From JAOUJD01 sp963726405 (GTDB taxonomy: Bacteria; Pseudomonadota; Gammaproteobacteria; Burkholderiales; Burkholderiaceae_F): 64,000 nt of DNA. The notes beneath the pieces are model-generated. The model saw nothing but the letters and a program-made list of their open reading frames with translations. It searched no databases and was not told the DNA's origin. A program made the position numbers and the translations under genes. Shown one piece after another: positions 1-7,322 of the stretch. Numbering within the stretch: position 1 is the first letter of the stretch; each line of letters begins with the position of its first letter. The stretch covers positions 1 to 64,000 of the forward strand of contig CAVSCF010000009.1 of the NCBI GenBank assembly GCA_963726405.1. The letters are read 5' to 3'.

Positions 1-436
1 GCGTCACTCGACGCCGACACGAACATTGCCAAGTCGGCAAGTGCGCAGGATCCGGCCACGTGGCAGAAGACACTCGAAGCAGTTGGTAGCGCGCTCGGTG
101 CCGATATCACGATGCCGACCGCGATGATCGGAAGCGAAGCCGACTTCGTGGCCCGTGCCGGTCAACTGGCGAGCACTGCCGGAAGCTGGCTCTGGCAAGC
201 CGCCCGCGCTGTCGGGCATGGCGGAGTACCCAACCACGAAGATCGCAGCGGGCAAGGCGTATCTGGGCGGCTTCGACCGTGGCGTAATCCTCGCGGTGCG
301 CCAGCAGATCCGCTTCGAGATCATCCGGTTCGCAGATCCTGGCCGCTACTCGCACGAGTTGATCGCGCACGCGCGACTCGACTTCGTCGTGACGCAACCG
401 GCGGCGCTGTACCGGATGCTGAAGGTCGTCGTCTAA
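1..436 (+). pseudogene. Phage HK97-type major capsid protein, C-terminal part, frameshifted
   Basis: The window opens inside this gene. Frame 1 codes for sensible protein from base 1 to about 160; frame 2 takes over and runs to the TAA at 434-436. The frame-2 tail has the layout of the C-terminal half of HK97-fold phage capsid proteins: AGKAYLGGFDRG, then RQQIRFEIIRF, SHELIAHARLDF and a final QPAALYRM. In that family these match the strand leading to the GDF...DR motif and the last P-domain strands. A +1 frame change somewhere between 150 and 215 is needed to join the halves, so this is either decayed or carries a sequencing indel. The capsid call is by recognition of the motif pattern, not by alignment. 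It is the main sign that 1-4210 derives from a prophage. Confidence 0.5.
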
Positions 437-440
437 GAAT

Positions 441-703
441 CTGCCGTGGTAAGCGCCGAGGAGCACGGCAGAGGTACGCCTCCCGGCGCACGGTCCGTCG
501 GCACCGTCTTCAGCAAGCCGACGAGTGGCAAGGCCGAGCGCCACTGATCAGAAGTCTCGGCCGGTGGCTCCGCTGACCGCCACTGAAGCAAGAGAGTCAG
601 CGGGTGGCAGGGTCGAGCGCCACCCGACAGAAGTCTCGACCGGCGGCATCACCGGACGCCGCTATTTCGCAAGAGCCGGTGCGTGGCATCGCCGAACGCC
701 ACG
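441..703 (+). repeat. Array of phased hairpins, 39.5-bp period, with a 79-bp higher-order repeat
   Basis: Five perfect palindromes of the form GTGGC-N10-GCCAC start at 525, 564, 604, 643 and 683, so the spacings are 39, 40, 39 and 40. The loop is always 10 nt. The fourth has GCGGC/GCCGC, a change matched on both arms. The next pair out also varies in a matched way: A-T at 524/545, G-C at 603/624, C-G at 682/703. Linkers alternate: cagaagtctcg follows hairpins 1 and 3, gcaagag follows 2 and 4, giving a 79-bp unit. Two degenerate units continue the phase at 446 and 485; the first forms its own 8-bp stem (441-448 with 464-471). The array starts five bases after the capsid stop. It may be RNA hairpins, a protein-binding array or a REP/BIME-like cluster. 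Confidence 0.75.
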
Positions 704-889
704 GACATGAAAGCATCGGCGGCGCAGGAAAGCGCGGCAGTTGGCGGAGTCCCGACGCTTGGGGTGCCCAGCGGGACGCTCGGTCCATGCGTGCCGCCGC
801 TGCCGCGCGGCGGCGCGTCTTCCAGAACTGCACCGCTCCTCTTCGTCGTGCGCGAGAATGCTGAGAAACACTCTCGCGACCCTTCGGCG
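704..889. other. Gap between hairpin array and HNH gene
   Basis: No convincing gene. A strong GC hairpin lies at 793-800/807-814 (8-bp stem, 6-nt loop), and an imperfect one at 749-776. The HNH frame is open through this stretch from 683, but its codons overlap the repeat array and do not look like protein, so the gene start is placed at 890. Confidence 0.4.
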
Positions 890-1933
890 ATGGCCCGACG
901 ATTCGACCCTCCGGCTGATGAGCTTCGCAGGCTCTACCAGTCAATGAGCATGAAACAGCTAGCCGAGCACTACGGCGTGGGGCAGACGGCTGTGTTCAAC
1001 CGCATAAAGGAGCATGGCATCGTGCTCGACGCTGCGCCGGTAGGCGGCCACCGCAAGACCACCGGCAAGGTGTTCACTGCAGAGCACATCGAAAACCTTC
1101 GCAAGGCAAACACCCAACGAGCGGCAGCAGGAAGTGCGAACCCGAACTGGAAAGGCGGTTCAGCAGTCTTGCACTGCCGCCTATGCGGGAAGACGTTCTC
1201 GGTTGTTCCGGGTCGGGCGAAGACCGCTCGGTATTGCTCGAACGCCTGCCGAGGCGCGGCAAGGGCTACCCAGATTCGAGGCGCGGCTAACCCAGGTCGG
1301 ATAGGAGGCGAGCGCGAGAAGGTCTGTCTTCAATGTGGGAAGGTATTCAAGCTGCCTGAGGGCGGCAACATCACAACCTTCGTCAAGCAGAAGTTTTGCT
1401 CCAAGAAGTGCGCGGACATTGGCGGCATTCGCTACCAAGGCGCGGAGCACCCGCGCTATAGCAGCGAGTCTCGTCATCATCACCGTCCCAAGGAATACAA
1501 CCGGTGGCAGAAATTGGTGATCAGTCGCGACGCCGCGACTTGCCAAAAGTGTGGAGCAAAGGAGGTGGAGCTACACGCTCATCACTTGAAGTCATATCGC
1601 GATTTCCCCGACCTGCGATTCGATGTCGCCAACGGGGTCACGCTCTGCTATCGCTGCCATTGGGCAGAGCATCAGTTGATCGACGTTGAAGAGTTCGCGG
1701 CTGAAGTTGGGGCAGACCCTGCGACTATTGACGGTAGTGCTAGTGCGAACGGTAGGCCGATTCGGCGAATCACAACGAAGTGCGCGTGGTGCGGAGTACC
1801 AGTGAGCCGAGCTTTGGGGCATGCCAGGGGCAAGAAGAACCTGTTTTGTTCGTTGTCCTGTGCAGCGAAGCACCGGATGGCGGAAAGGAAGGCTAGAAAA
1901 GGGCGTCTAGCCGCTCCGCGTACTGGATGCTAG
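890..1933 (+). CDS. HNH endonuclease with several zinc-binding CxxC modules
   Basis: A 347-aa protein. The N-terminus (about residues 10-40) reads like a helix-turn-helix: MKQLAEHYGVGQTAVFNRI. Three zinc-ribbon-like modules, each CxxC followed by CSxxC, lie near residues 95-125, 145-180 and 300-325. Between the second and third is the HNH core: CQKCGAKEVELHAHHLKSY, then a further CYRCH, so the His-His pair and metal cysteines are present. Such proteins are nicking or homing endonucleases common in phages, often near structural or terminase genes. ATG at 890 is preferred over the upstream in-frame GTG at 683 because the intervening codons cover the hairpin array. No good ribosome site is visible. 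It may be a selfish homing gene; its cut site is unknown. Confidence 0.75.
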   Translation: MARRFDPPADELRRLYQSMSMKQLAEHYGVGQTAVFNRIKEHGIVLDAAPVGGHRKTTGKVFTAEHIENLRKANTQRAAAGSANPNWKGGSAVLHCRLCGKTFSVVPGRAKTARYCSNACRGAARATQIRGAANPGRIGGEREKVCLQCGKVFKLPEGGNITTFVKQKFCSKKCADIGGIRYQGAEHPRYSSESRHHHRPKEYNRWQKLVISRDAATCQKCGAKEVELHAHHLKSYRDFPDLRFDVANGVTLCYRCHWAEHQLIDVEEFAAEVGADPATIDGSASANGRPIRRITTKCAWCGVPVSRALGHARGKKNLFCSLSCAAKHRMAERKARKGRLAAPRTGC

Positions 1934-1958
1934 CGACCGGAGACGACGACGGGCAGAG

Positions 1959-2322
1959 CTACTTCCTCGTTAATAGCGGGATGAGGATCGCGGCTACTGC
2001 CGCGACCGCTGAGATTAGGGCAGCAATCGCGGAGGCAATCGAGGAACGGTGCGACTTCGCCGCGTCCTCCCGTGCGCGGTCCGCAATCTCGTTCGCCTCG
2101 CGCATTCTCTCGACTGACTCACGCGCGAGTCGATTCGCTTCCTGCATGGCGTCGACCTCGGTCGCGCGATATGTCTCCTCGCGATTTCTTCGTCGCCGCT
2201 CTAGTTCTGCGTGGGCAAGCTTTGCGTGCTGCTCGGTGTAAATGTCCTTGGCAAGCCCGTCCTCGATCTCTTCCTCGGTCCCTACCAGCAAGCTTGTCGG
2301 CGAAGCTCGGTTGTTTGCTCAT
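1959..2322 (-). pseudogene. Small membrane-anchored coiled-coil protein, one frameshift
   Basis: Reading begins at ATG 2322, behind a strong ribosome site (aaagaggag, 5 bp away), with MSKQPSFADKL. One base later in frame it becomes arginine-rich nonsense. Shifting frame near 2290 gives VGTEEEIEDGLAKDIY and a long charged, heptad-like helix rich in Glu, Arg and Ala, then a hydrophobic C-terminal segment of about 22 residues (SSIASAIAALISAVAAVAA) and a short basic tail. This is the layout of a C-tail-anchored coiled-coil membrane protein. It lies 21 bp downstream of the HEPN-like gene, so the two form an operon. Function unknown; the frame break could be decay, a sequencing indel or, less likely, programmed. 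Confidence 0.55.
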
Positions 2323-2343
2323 CCGTCTCCTCTTTGACGCTGC

Positions 2344-2873
2344 TCAGTGCTTCCGGGTGTCTTTGAGAAACTTCTTCTGCACCGAAGCCTTCATTGCGTT
2401 GATGTCGATTGTGCCGTCGTCCATCGCCGCAAAGGCACGGATGAAAGGATCGATCCCCGACATGCCTCGCTGCACTCTTCCTCGAAGTTTGTTTAGTTCC
2501 CGAATCAGCTTTTGCGCTCTCGTACATCGACCATCCGTTCGACGTTGTCTGTGAAGAAGCGATGCACTATCGCGTTTCTAGCCCTGAGTGCGTCTGTTAG
2601 GCGCTTGTTGATTCCGTCGCTGAGGCGGACGAACTTCCGGACCCGTCCGAGGATCTCTCCGGCTGTCGCGCGCTCGTCATTTTCCAAAATCGCGATGGCT
2701 CGCTGCTGGTTGAACAGTTCGCCCGTCTGCGCCTCGCGCGCGCCGAGTCGCGACAGTAAGAAGAGCAGGTACCCGAGCGCCTGCTCGAAGGTTTGGCTGT
2801 CGTAGAGAGCAGCGCCAGCCTCGAAAAAGAGAGGCGCAAGCACGGTGTGTTTCCTCTCGCTGAATTCATCCAT
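2344..2873 (-). pseudogene. HEPN-like protein, one frameshift near the C-terminus
   Basis: The main frame runs from ATG 2873 (MDEFSERKHTVLAPL) to a stop at 2505. Adding one A in the AAAA run near 2509-2512 restores a continuation that reads well (KLIRELNKLRGRVQRGMSGI and onward) to a TGA at 2344-2346. The whole product is then about 176 aa and almost all helical. Residues RARNAIVHRF contain an R-x4-H pair typical of HEPN nucleases and abortive-infection proteins. HEPN membership is an inference from this motif and the all-alpha character. It is the first gene of a two-gene minus-strand unit inside a prophage-like island, a place where phages often carry lysogenic-conversion or defence genes. 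Confidence 0.5.
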
Positions 2874-3328
2874 CGCGGCCCCTTCTTCTTGGTGCTCACG
2901 CACTGCGCAGCGAGCATAGCGATGAGTTCCGAACCCGTTGAAACATCAACATGGGGTCGCCGATAGCTATCGATAGAAACTCGTCTCAGCCCACAGCGTT
3001 AGGGTGATTGTCGCTGGGCGAATTGGCTGCGCGTACCGGATGCGGACGGTACGCATCGGATGGCTAGTGGAGCGAGTGCCCTGTGAGCGGGAAAAATTCC
3101 CATACCGCTCGTCGGCACTGGCGCGGTGCATTGTCGCACCCCAGACAATGTAATTACTTCTTAATCAAGCACTTATCTAACTGCGACAACCTGCCTCACT
3201 CTTTCAAATCTTCTCGAACTCGATAAGTTTCATCGAACAGCGGCGCACGGGTCTTTCCTAAGGTCGCTCGAACGAGGCGGGGGCCTCTGCACTCTCCAGA
3301 GTGCGAACTTAAACAGGGAGTGAAGCAA
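2874..3328. other. Intergenic region, mostly featureless
   Basis: No gene found on either strand. It contains a 20-bp fragment of a repeated small-gene 3' end (3025-3044) and an AT-rich stretch (about 3145-3185) that probably holds the promoter of the exported-protein gene. The last 12 bases before 3329 carry its ribosome site. Confidence 0.5.
3025..3044 (+). repeat. Fragment of the repeated GCAYWM small-gene 3' end
   Basis: Twenty bases match 7887-7906, inside the small gene at 7731-7928, with one mismatch. It reads GCAYRMR in one frame, but the rest of the gene is absent. Confidence 0.6.
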
Positions 3329-3790
3329 ATGAAAAAGAGCATCGTTGTATTCGCGGTCGCTGCGGCATTCGCTGGAAGTGTCGCTGCACAACAGACGGAC
3401 AACTGCCGCATTGACGTTGGCTGGTGGACTGTTCTAACGAGCGGTGCAACAGGTGCTACAGCGGCGACCATGGCGAACTCGGGCGGGTTTGCACAGAAGG
3501 CCGGTACGAAGATGGTTGCTTCGTGCACGGTTCCGAAAACCAAGGGCATCTCGGTGACGTTTGACGGCCCGATGTCTGTGGACGAGTGCTCGGTCTACAA
3601 CGATCTCGGCGCATCCGATTCCAAACTAGCCGTCGGCAAACTCCCGGATGCCAAATCGAAGCTCGGATTCCTGTACACCAAGATCAACACGCTCGCAGGA
3701 GACGGCAAACTGACTGCTACCGCAGCGGGGCAGATCAGCGGCGCGGTGAGCACGGCTTATAACTGTGTCGATAAGTTGCTGAGCCAGTAG
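3329..3790 (+). CDS. Small exported protein of unknown function
   Basis: A 153-aa protein. It starts MKKSIVVFAVAAAFAGSVAA, a textbook Sec signal peptide with an AxA cleavage site before QQT. The mature part has four cysteines (DNC, ASC, DEC, YNC), enough for two disulfides, and is rich in small residues. ATG 3329 is chosen because gggag sits eight bases upstream; an in-frame GTG at 3320 overlaps that site. A strong terminator follows, so it is a single-gene unit. I do not recognise the family. It lies just inside the tRNA-Cys-flanked end of the island, so it may be cargo. Confidence 0.7.
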   Translation: MKKSIVVFAVAAAFAGSVAAQQTDNCRIDVGWWTVLTSGATGATAATMANSGGFAQKAGTKMVASCTVPKTKGISVTFDGPMSVDECSVYNDLGASDSKLAVGKLPDAKSKLGFLYTKINTLAGDGKLTATAAGQISGAVSTAYNCVDKLLSQ

Positions 3791-3818
3791 CACGCGAGCG
3801 AGTGATCGCCGCAATACG

Positions 3819-3850
3819 GAGAGGCGGGGCACCCCGCCTCTTTTCTTTTG
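3819..3850 (+). terminator. Rho-independent terminator after the exported-protein gene
   Basis: GAGGCGGGG (3821-3829) pairs with CCCCGCCTC (3832-3840), followed by ttttctttt. It sits 30 bp after the stop codon. Confidence 0.85.
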
Positions 3851-3986
3851 TGGGCGGACCCCGTTGAGCGAGAAAGCCCGATGCATTCGGCTGCGCTCTT
3901 TCGCCACATTCACTACGGGACGTTGAACTGGCAAAGTTCTGTCAGCCGTGCCTGCGGAAAACTCCCCAGCATGGCATGGTGAGGGA

Positions 3987-4012
3987 GACGGCTCACCCCC
4001 CGGTGAGCCGTC
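3987..4012. repeat. Perfect 11-bp hairpin in the gap before the tRNA fragment
   Basis: GACGGCTCACC (3987-3997) and GGTGAGCCGTC (4002-4012) with a CCCC loop. No T-tract on either side. The rest of 3851-4166 shows no gene. Confidence 0.6.
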
Positions 4013-4166
4013 CACCCGCTTCGCTCTATCTAGAAACGCCGAATCGATAGAAGCTCGATAGAGAACGGGGTCGTCCCATCTCACGTCTAGTCGCAAGCGC
4101 GGCTGTCCTGGCGTTTGCCGAAGCGTATATTTGCGTCCGTCGTTGCCTCTTGGTGGCTGGCCGGGG

Positions 4167-4210
4167 CTGCAAATCCGTGTACGCCGGTTCGATTCCGACC
4201 CCCGCCTCCA
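4167..4210 (+). other. tRNA-Cys 3' fragment, probable attachment site (attR-like)
   Basis: From the anticodon loop CTGCAAA (anticodon GCA) the sequence follows tRNA-Cys to its end: T-arm GCCGG-TTCGATT-CCGAC (4183-4199, one A-C mismatch), acceptor strand CCCCGCC (4200-4206), discriminator T and encoded CCA (4208-4210). Nothing upstream can supply the GGCGGGG 5' acceptor strand or a good anticodon stem, so the gene is not complete. Integrases commonly cross over in the anticodon loop and leave the 3' part as a direct repeat. In that layout the element lies on the left, with an intact tRNA-Cys beyond base 1. Confidence 0.7.
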
Positions 4211-4342
4211 ACTTTCCTCTCCGCGCGGAATCGAAGTGCCTCGGCTCACAGAGAGCGGCACTCGGCTGCTGATGCTCGCGGACCTTTCATTGTTACCCCC
4301 GTCGATACCCCCGGGCAGCGGGTGGTCGGCGCGGGCGATTAA

Positions 4343-4363
4343 GACAAAACCCGCCACGCGGGT
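4343..4363 (-). terminator. Terminator of the CHRD/PEP-CTERM gene
   Basis: On the minus strand ACCCGC-GTG-GCGGGT is followed by TTTGTCTT. It lies 25 bp past the stop codon. Confidence 0.75.
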
Positions 4364-4387
4364 GGGTTCGTCTTGGCGATTGGATGA

Positions 4388-4981
4388 CTACTGCTTGCGG
4401 CGGCGGGTGAAGGCGAGACCGGCGAGGCCGAGGCTGAGCAGGGTGAGCGTGCCGGGTTCTGGCACCTCGTTCAGGAACCCCCGGATTTCGCCTGCCGGCC
4501 GGAACACAGAGTGGACGACGACGTAAGTCTTCTCGTCCAGCATGGCCGCGATGAACCTGGCCTCGGCCGCCGCGATGCTGCCGCTGGCGGTAATGAACGC
4601 CGGGTTCCACGAGCTGGCCAGGGTCAGGTCGAGCGTGCGGTCGTAAGAGCCGCTGGTCACCCCCAGCGGGAAACCCGCGAAGGTCGGAGTCGTCGTAGCG
4701 ACACCGGCGATCCCCAGCAGCGGGTCGGTCGTGCAGCAGTGGATGTGCGACGCCGTGGTGTTGCCGAGCAGGTCGGCGAAGTCGATGTGCACGGTCATCG
4801 AGTGGCCGAGGGTGTCGATCAACACCTCGGCGTTGCCTGTGCCGGGAGTGAGAACGGTCGCATCGGGAGCCCAGCTCGGCCCGTCGAGCAGGGCCCTGAA
4901 ATGCAGAATGTCGGCGTGAGCCTGCGCCGAGCCAAGGAACATGGCCACACCCAGCAGCATGGCCGTCAGCGAACGTTTCAT
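4388..4981 (-). CDS. CHRD-domain exported protein with PEP-CTERM sorting signal
   Basis: A 197-aa protein. It opens with a signal peptide (MKRSLTAMLLGVAMFLGSAQ, ending AHA). The body matches the CHRD domain: a long beta-sandwich with the HIHCC motif near residue 80 and a terminal AGEIRGFL. The C-terminus is a full PEP-CTERM signal: VPEPGTL, a hydrophobic stretch, then TRRRKQ. Proteins with this tail are handled by exosortase EpsH and usually reach the cell surface or exopolysaccharide matrix. ATG 4981 is set by ggaggt eight bases upstream. A sigma-54-like site lies about 110 bp upstream. No exosortase is in the window. Confidence 0.85.
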   Translation of the reverse strand: MKRSLTAMLLGVAMFLGSAQAHADILHFRALLDGPSWAPDATVLTPGTGNAEVLIDTLGHSMTVHIDFADLLGNTTASHIHCCTTDPLLGIAGVATTTPTFAGFPLGVTSGSYDRTLDLTLASSWNPAFITASGSIAAAEARFIAAMLDEKTYVVVHSVFRPAGEIRGFLNEVPEPGTLTLLSLGLAGLAFTRRRKQ

Positions 4982-5093
4982 GAACCACCTCCGGTGTTGT
5001 GGAAAGATCGACGCTCGACGGCGCCTCTGCCTGCGTGCCGACCATGGTGGGCCGGCATCAGCCGTCCCAATCGCCAAGCAAGGCGATGAAGGC

Positions 5094-5110
5094 AAGCAAG
5101 ATTCCCTCCA
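5094..5110 (-). promoter_or_regulatory. Possible sigma-54 promoter of the CHRD/PEP-CTERM gene
   Basis: On the minus strand TGGAGGGAATCTTGCTT has GG and GC ten bases apart and a good TTGCT -12 half; the -24 half keeps only TGG. The other PEP-CTERM gene has a better site, which raises the plausibility of this one. Confidence 0.4.
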
Positions 5111-5218
5111 CCATGTTCGGTCAACGACTTGCGCTAATGCTGCTTATGCAACATGTAAACATTCCCGACGCGCGCTAGGTGCCAGAGGGGGCTCCGCGTG
5201 ATCGGCGCCACTGCAATA

Positions 5219-5233
5219 GGCTGCGCGTACTGG
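5219..5233 (+). repeat. Fragment of the repeated GCAYWM small-gene 3' end
   Basis: Fifteen bases are identical to 7887-7901. No coding continuation on either side. Confidence 0.5.
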
Positions 5234-5502
5234 CCGCGGGCGGTCGGTACCGACGATCTTGGGAGTCATCAACGCCTTCTGAGCCAGTTGGGTCCGCCTG
5301 GGCGCGGCCGATCGAGGGGCTGTTCGCGCTCGCTGTACTCCTGACGGGCCGATCACGATGCGCGTGCCTTTCTGGCGCGCTTTTCGTGCGATGAATCCCG
5401 GCCCGTCGTCGGCAGAATTTCGAGATGCAGTGCCCAGGCGGATCGAGTCGGCACCGATAGCAGGCCGACCGGCTGGGACACTGCGCAGCGCGACAATGGG
5501 TT

Positions 5503-5679
5503 ATGCGCGCCCCCGTTTCTGGCTGCTTCTCCCCGCACTTACTGGCTACTGGCGCACGCGCTCGCGGGCGTCTGACGTGCGACCAGTTCCAGGGCGAGTT
5601 CTACGCGCAGCACTTGGTCTGCAGTCAGCGTGAGAAACCCCAGGTGATCGGGCGGCCCGATCTGGGCTGTGCGCATTGA
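5503..5679 (+). CDS. Small Cys-containing protein, paralogue of 7731-7928, stopped early
   Basis: A 58-aa frame that parallels the 65-aa protein at 7731: SPHLLATGARARGRLTCDQF against APHALAVGARERGCLTCEYF, then LVC and IGRPDLGCAH. Where the paralogue has tyrosine, tryptophan and MRATG, this copy has His and TGA, and MRATG follows out of the reading frame's end. So the last eight or so residues are lost through what looks like a Trp-to-stop change. The first Cys of the CxxC pair is also replaced by Arg. Probably a decaying copy. Function of the family is unknown to me. Confidence 0.5.
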   Translation: MRAPVSGCFSPHLLATGARARGRLTCDQFQGEFYAQHLVCSQREKPQVIGRPDLGCAH

Positions 5680-5705
5680 ATGCGGGCGACAGGCAGCGAC
5701 GACCA

Positions 5706-6131
5706 ATGATCTCCTTCATCGTCGGGTTGGCGCTAGTCGTGGTCGGGGTGTCGGACGGCGACACGCTGACCGTCAGGGACGGCGACATCAAGACCGTAAT
5801 TCGCCTAGTGGAAATTGACGCCCAGGAGCGGACACAGCCTTACTCGCAAGTCTCTCGACGCAATCTGGAGGCGCTATGCCGAAGCGCCAAGATGGTCGAA
5901 ATCATCCACGTCGCTACCGACCGCTACGGGCGCACGGTCGCACACGTCCGCTGCGACGGCGTGCATGTGAGCTGGCGGCAGGTCGAGGACGGGCTGGCGT
6001 GGTGCTTCACGCGGTATCTGAAGCAACCGGAAACCTGCTTGCCGCACGAGAGGGCCGCCAGGGAGGCCAAAAAGGGTCTCTGGCGCGAAGCGAACCCGCA
6101 GGCGCCTTTGGGGGGACTACCGAGCAGCTAA
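5706..6131 (+). CDS. Staphylococcal-nuclease-like (TNase) exported nuclease
   Basis: A 141-aa protein. A short hydrophobic N-terminus (ISFIVGLALVVVGV) runs directly into the SNase core VSDGDTLTV. The catalytic arrangement is visible: IRLVEIDAQE (Arg and acidic residues of the first cluster) and DRYGRTVAHV (second Arg). A CFTRYLKQPETC pair may form a disulfide, and REAKKGLW is the usual helix near the end. The family cuts DNA and RNA with calcium outside the cytoplasm. ATG 5706 is used; a TTG at 5676 is possible but lies within the end of the preceding small gene. The signal peptide is unusually short, so the true start is uncertain. Confidence 0.8.
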   Translation: MISFIVGLALVVVGVSDGDTLTVRDGDIKTVIRLVEIDAQERTQPYSQVSRRNLEALCRSAKMVEIIHVATDRYGRTVAHVRCDGVHVSWRQVEDGLAWCFTRYLKQPETCLPHERAAREAKKGLWREANPQAPLGGLPSS

Positions 6132-6161
6132 GCGCGGGCAGGGCGCCCCCGCGAACTAGCC

Positions 6162-6366
6162 TTACTTCGCTGCGGCCGTTGCGTCAGTCACGCACTTCTT
6201 GGTGAGGCTTGTCTTCGCTGCGCCGGAGAGCTTCTTCTCTGCCGCTTGAGCGTCGCACGACTTTGCGGCCGCCGCGTTCATTTCCTTCTCGCACTTGGTC
6301 ACGAAGCTGTTCTTCGTGACTCCGGCAAGCTTCTTCTCGGTCGGTGGGGCTTCGCACGTGGGGGCA
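6162..6366 (-). pseudogene. PsiF-like repeat protein, 5' end missing
   Basis: The last 67 codons of a small secreted protein remain, ending at TAA 6162-6164. Two tandem modules can be seen: TEKKLAGVTKNSFVTKC and AEKKLSGAAKTSLTKKC, each with cysteines around KKL.G..K.S...KC. This pattern is that of PsiF repeat proteins, which normally have a signal peptide in front. Here no start codon or signal sequence precedes the first module; the frame degenerates near 6366. It therefore looks truncated at the 5' end. Confidence 0.55.
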
Positions 6367-6460
6367 TGGGACGAACCTCTACAAGGGCGGAATGCGAGAA
6401 GCTCTGCGTGAGATCGCGCGACCGAAGCCGGCGGAGGAGTTCGATAAGAAGCAGGGAAAA

Positions 6461-6484
6461 CAAAAAAACCCGCCGAAGCGGGTT
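6461..6484 (-). terminator. Terminator of the second PEP-CTERM gene
   Basis: On the minus strand AACCCGC-TTCG-GCGGGTT is followed by TTTTTG. It lies 20 bp past the stop. Confidence 0.85.
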
Positions 6485-6504
6485 CGTGTTTGCGCAATCT
6501 GCTT

Positions 6505-7236
6505 CTAGCTTCGACGGCGGCGAAGTGCAGCAAGTCCGGCCAGGCCGAGGCCGAGGAGCGCAAGGGAAGATGGCTCTGGAACGCTCGGCGGATCCGGTTC
6601 GATCGCCAGCGTCGTCCGGATGCCGAACGTGAACGCATGCCAGAACTCACTATTCGGCATAGTCCATGAGAAGGTCGAGTAGGTGCCGTTGAACTGGAGC
6701 GCGCCCGCACCTTCGCGACCTTCGATGATATTGGGAGCCAACTGCGTTAGCGAACCGGATCCCCAGCAACAAGTCGGTCCTTGACTCAGGATCGTAAACG
6801 GGGCATCGAACACATAGGTTGCGGGCGTGCCCGCTGAACCGAGGGTTGTAACGTCCATCAGCGGATCCTTGATCGGCGCTGACAGTGTTACTCGATACGT
6901 CATGTTGTTCTCGCCGACCAACTGAAGCGCCTCATAGGTCGAGGCGTTCGCAACCTGAGCACCGGTATATGCCGTAGTTGGAATCCAGATCGATGGCGCG
7001 GCGACTCCCAGGAATGAACCTGGAGCACCGGCTGAGGTAATGGCGTTGAACGTCACGTTCACCGTCGAGAGGTCTGGCAGGGTAATCACTCCCACCGCCG
7101 TTCCGCCCCCCGGATTCCAGCTCGTCCAATCCGTGTAGTAATAGGTGAGCGGATCGGCGTTAGCCGCTCCGATGGATCCAAGGAGCATTGCTGCTGTCGC
7201 GCATACCTTGGCGGAGGCGGTCATTGTGTTCTTCAT
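6505..7236 (-). CDS. PEP-CTERM exported protein of unknown body
   Basis: A 243-aa protein with a signal peptide (MKNTMTASAKVCATAAMLLG, ending ANA) and a C-terminal PEP-CTERM signal: VPEPSSLALLGLGLAGLAA followed by LRRRRS. The body is rich in Thr, Ser, Gly and aromatic residues with few charges, as in beta-rich surface proteins, and I do not recognise a named domain. ATG 7236 is chosen because aGGAtga lies eight bases upstream; an ATG at 7245 has that site too close. A good sigma-54 promoter sits about 70 bp upstream and a terminator follows, so it is a single-gene unit. Likely surface or matrix associated. Confidence 0.8.
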   Translation of the reverse strand: MKNTMTASAKVCATAAMLLGSIGAANADPLTYYYTDWTSWNPGGGTAVGVITLPDLSTVNVTFNAITSAGAPGSFLGVAAPSIWIPTTAYTGAQVANASTYEALQLVGENNMTYRVTLSAPIKDPLMDVTTLGSAGTPATYVFDAPFTILSQGPTCCWGSGSLTQLAPNIIEGREGAGALQFNGTYSTFSWTMPNSEFWHAFTFGIRTTLAIEPDPPSVPEPSSLALLGLGLAGLAALRRRRS

Positions 7237-7305
7237 ATTGGTCATCCTCGTTCGCGGGGCCGGACGCAACGATGCCGTTGCTATAGAAAGACCCTTTCGT
7301 CCTGT

Positions 7306-7322
7306 AAGCAATATATGAGCCA
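7306..7322 (-). promoter_or_regulatory. Sigma-54 promoter of the second PEP-CTERM gene
   Basis: On the minus strand TGGCTCATATATTGCTT carries TGGC at -24 and TTGCT at -12 with GG and GC exactly ten bases apart. Transcription would begin near 7294, about 58 nt before the start codon. PEP-CTERM genes are known to fall under sigma-54 and the PrsK/PrsR pair in several species. Confidence 0.6.

Larger units (their letters stand above)
4982..5502. other. Intergenic region with promoter and repeat fragment
   Basis: No gene supported. It holds the sigma-54-like site of the CHRD gene (5094-5110) and a 15-bp fragment of the small-gene repeat (5219-5233). Confidence 0.5.

Noticed and set aside
441..703. 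CRISPR array
   Set aside because: The stems are repeated but the linkers are repeated too in two alternating types, there are no unique spacers, and no cas genes.
525..864. Short proteins starting at each GTG of the hairpin array
   Set aside because: The 79-bp unit is not a multiple of three, so each copy reads a different frame; selection is on the palindrome.
4133..4210. A complete tRNA-Cys gene
   Set aside because: No 5' acceptor strand matching CCCCGCC and only two of five anticodon-stem pairs are sound, so only the 3' part is a tRNA.
6370..6450. Coding fragment on the plus strand beside the PsiF remnant
   Set aside because: About 28 sensible codons in one frame but no start, no family I recognise and no continuation.
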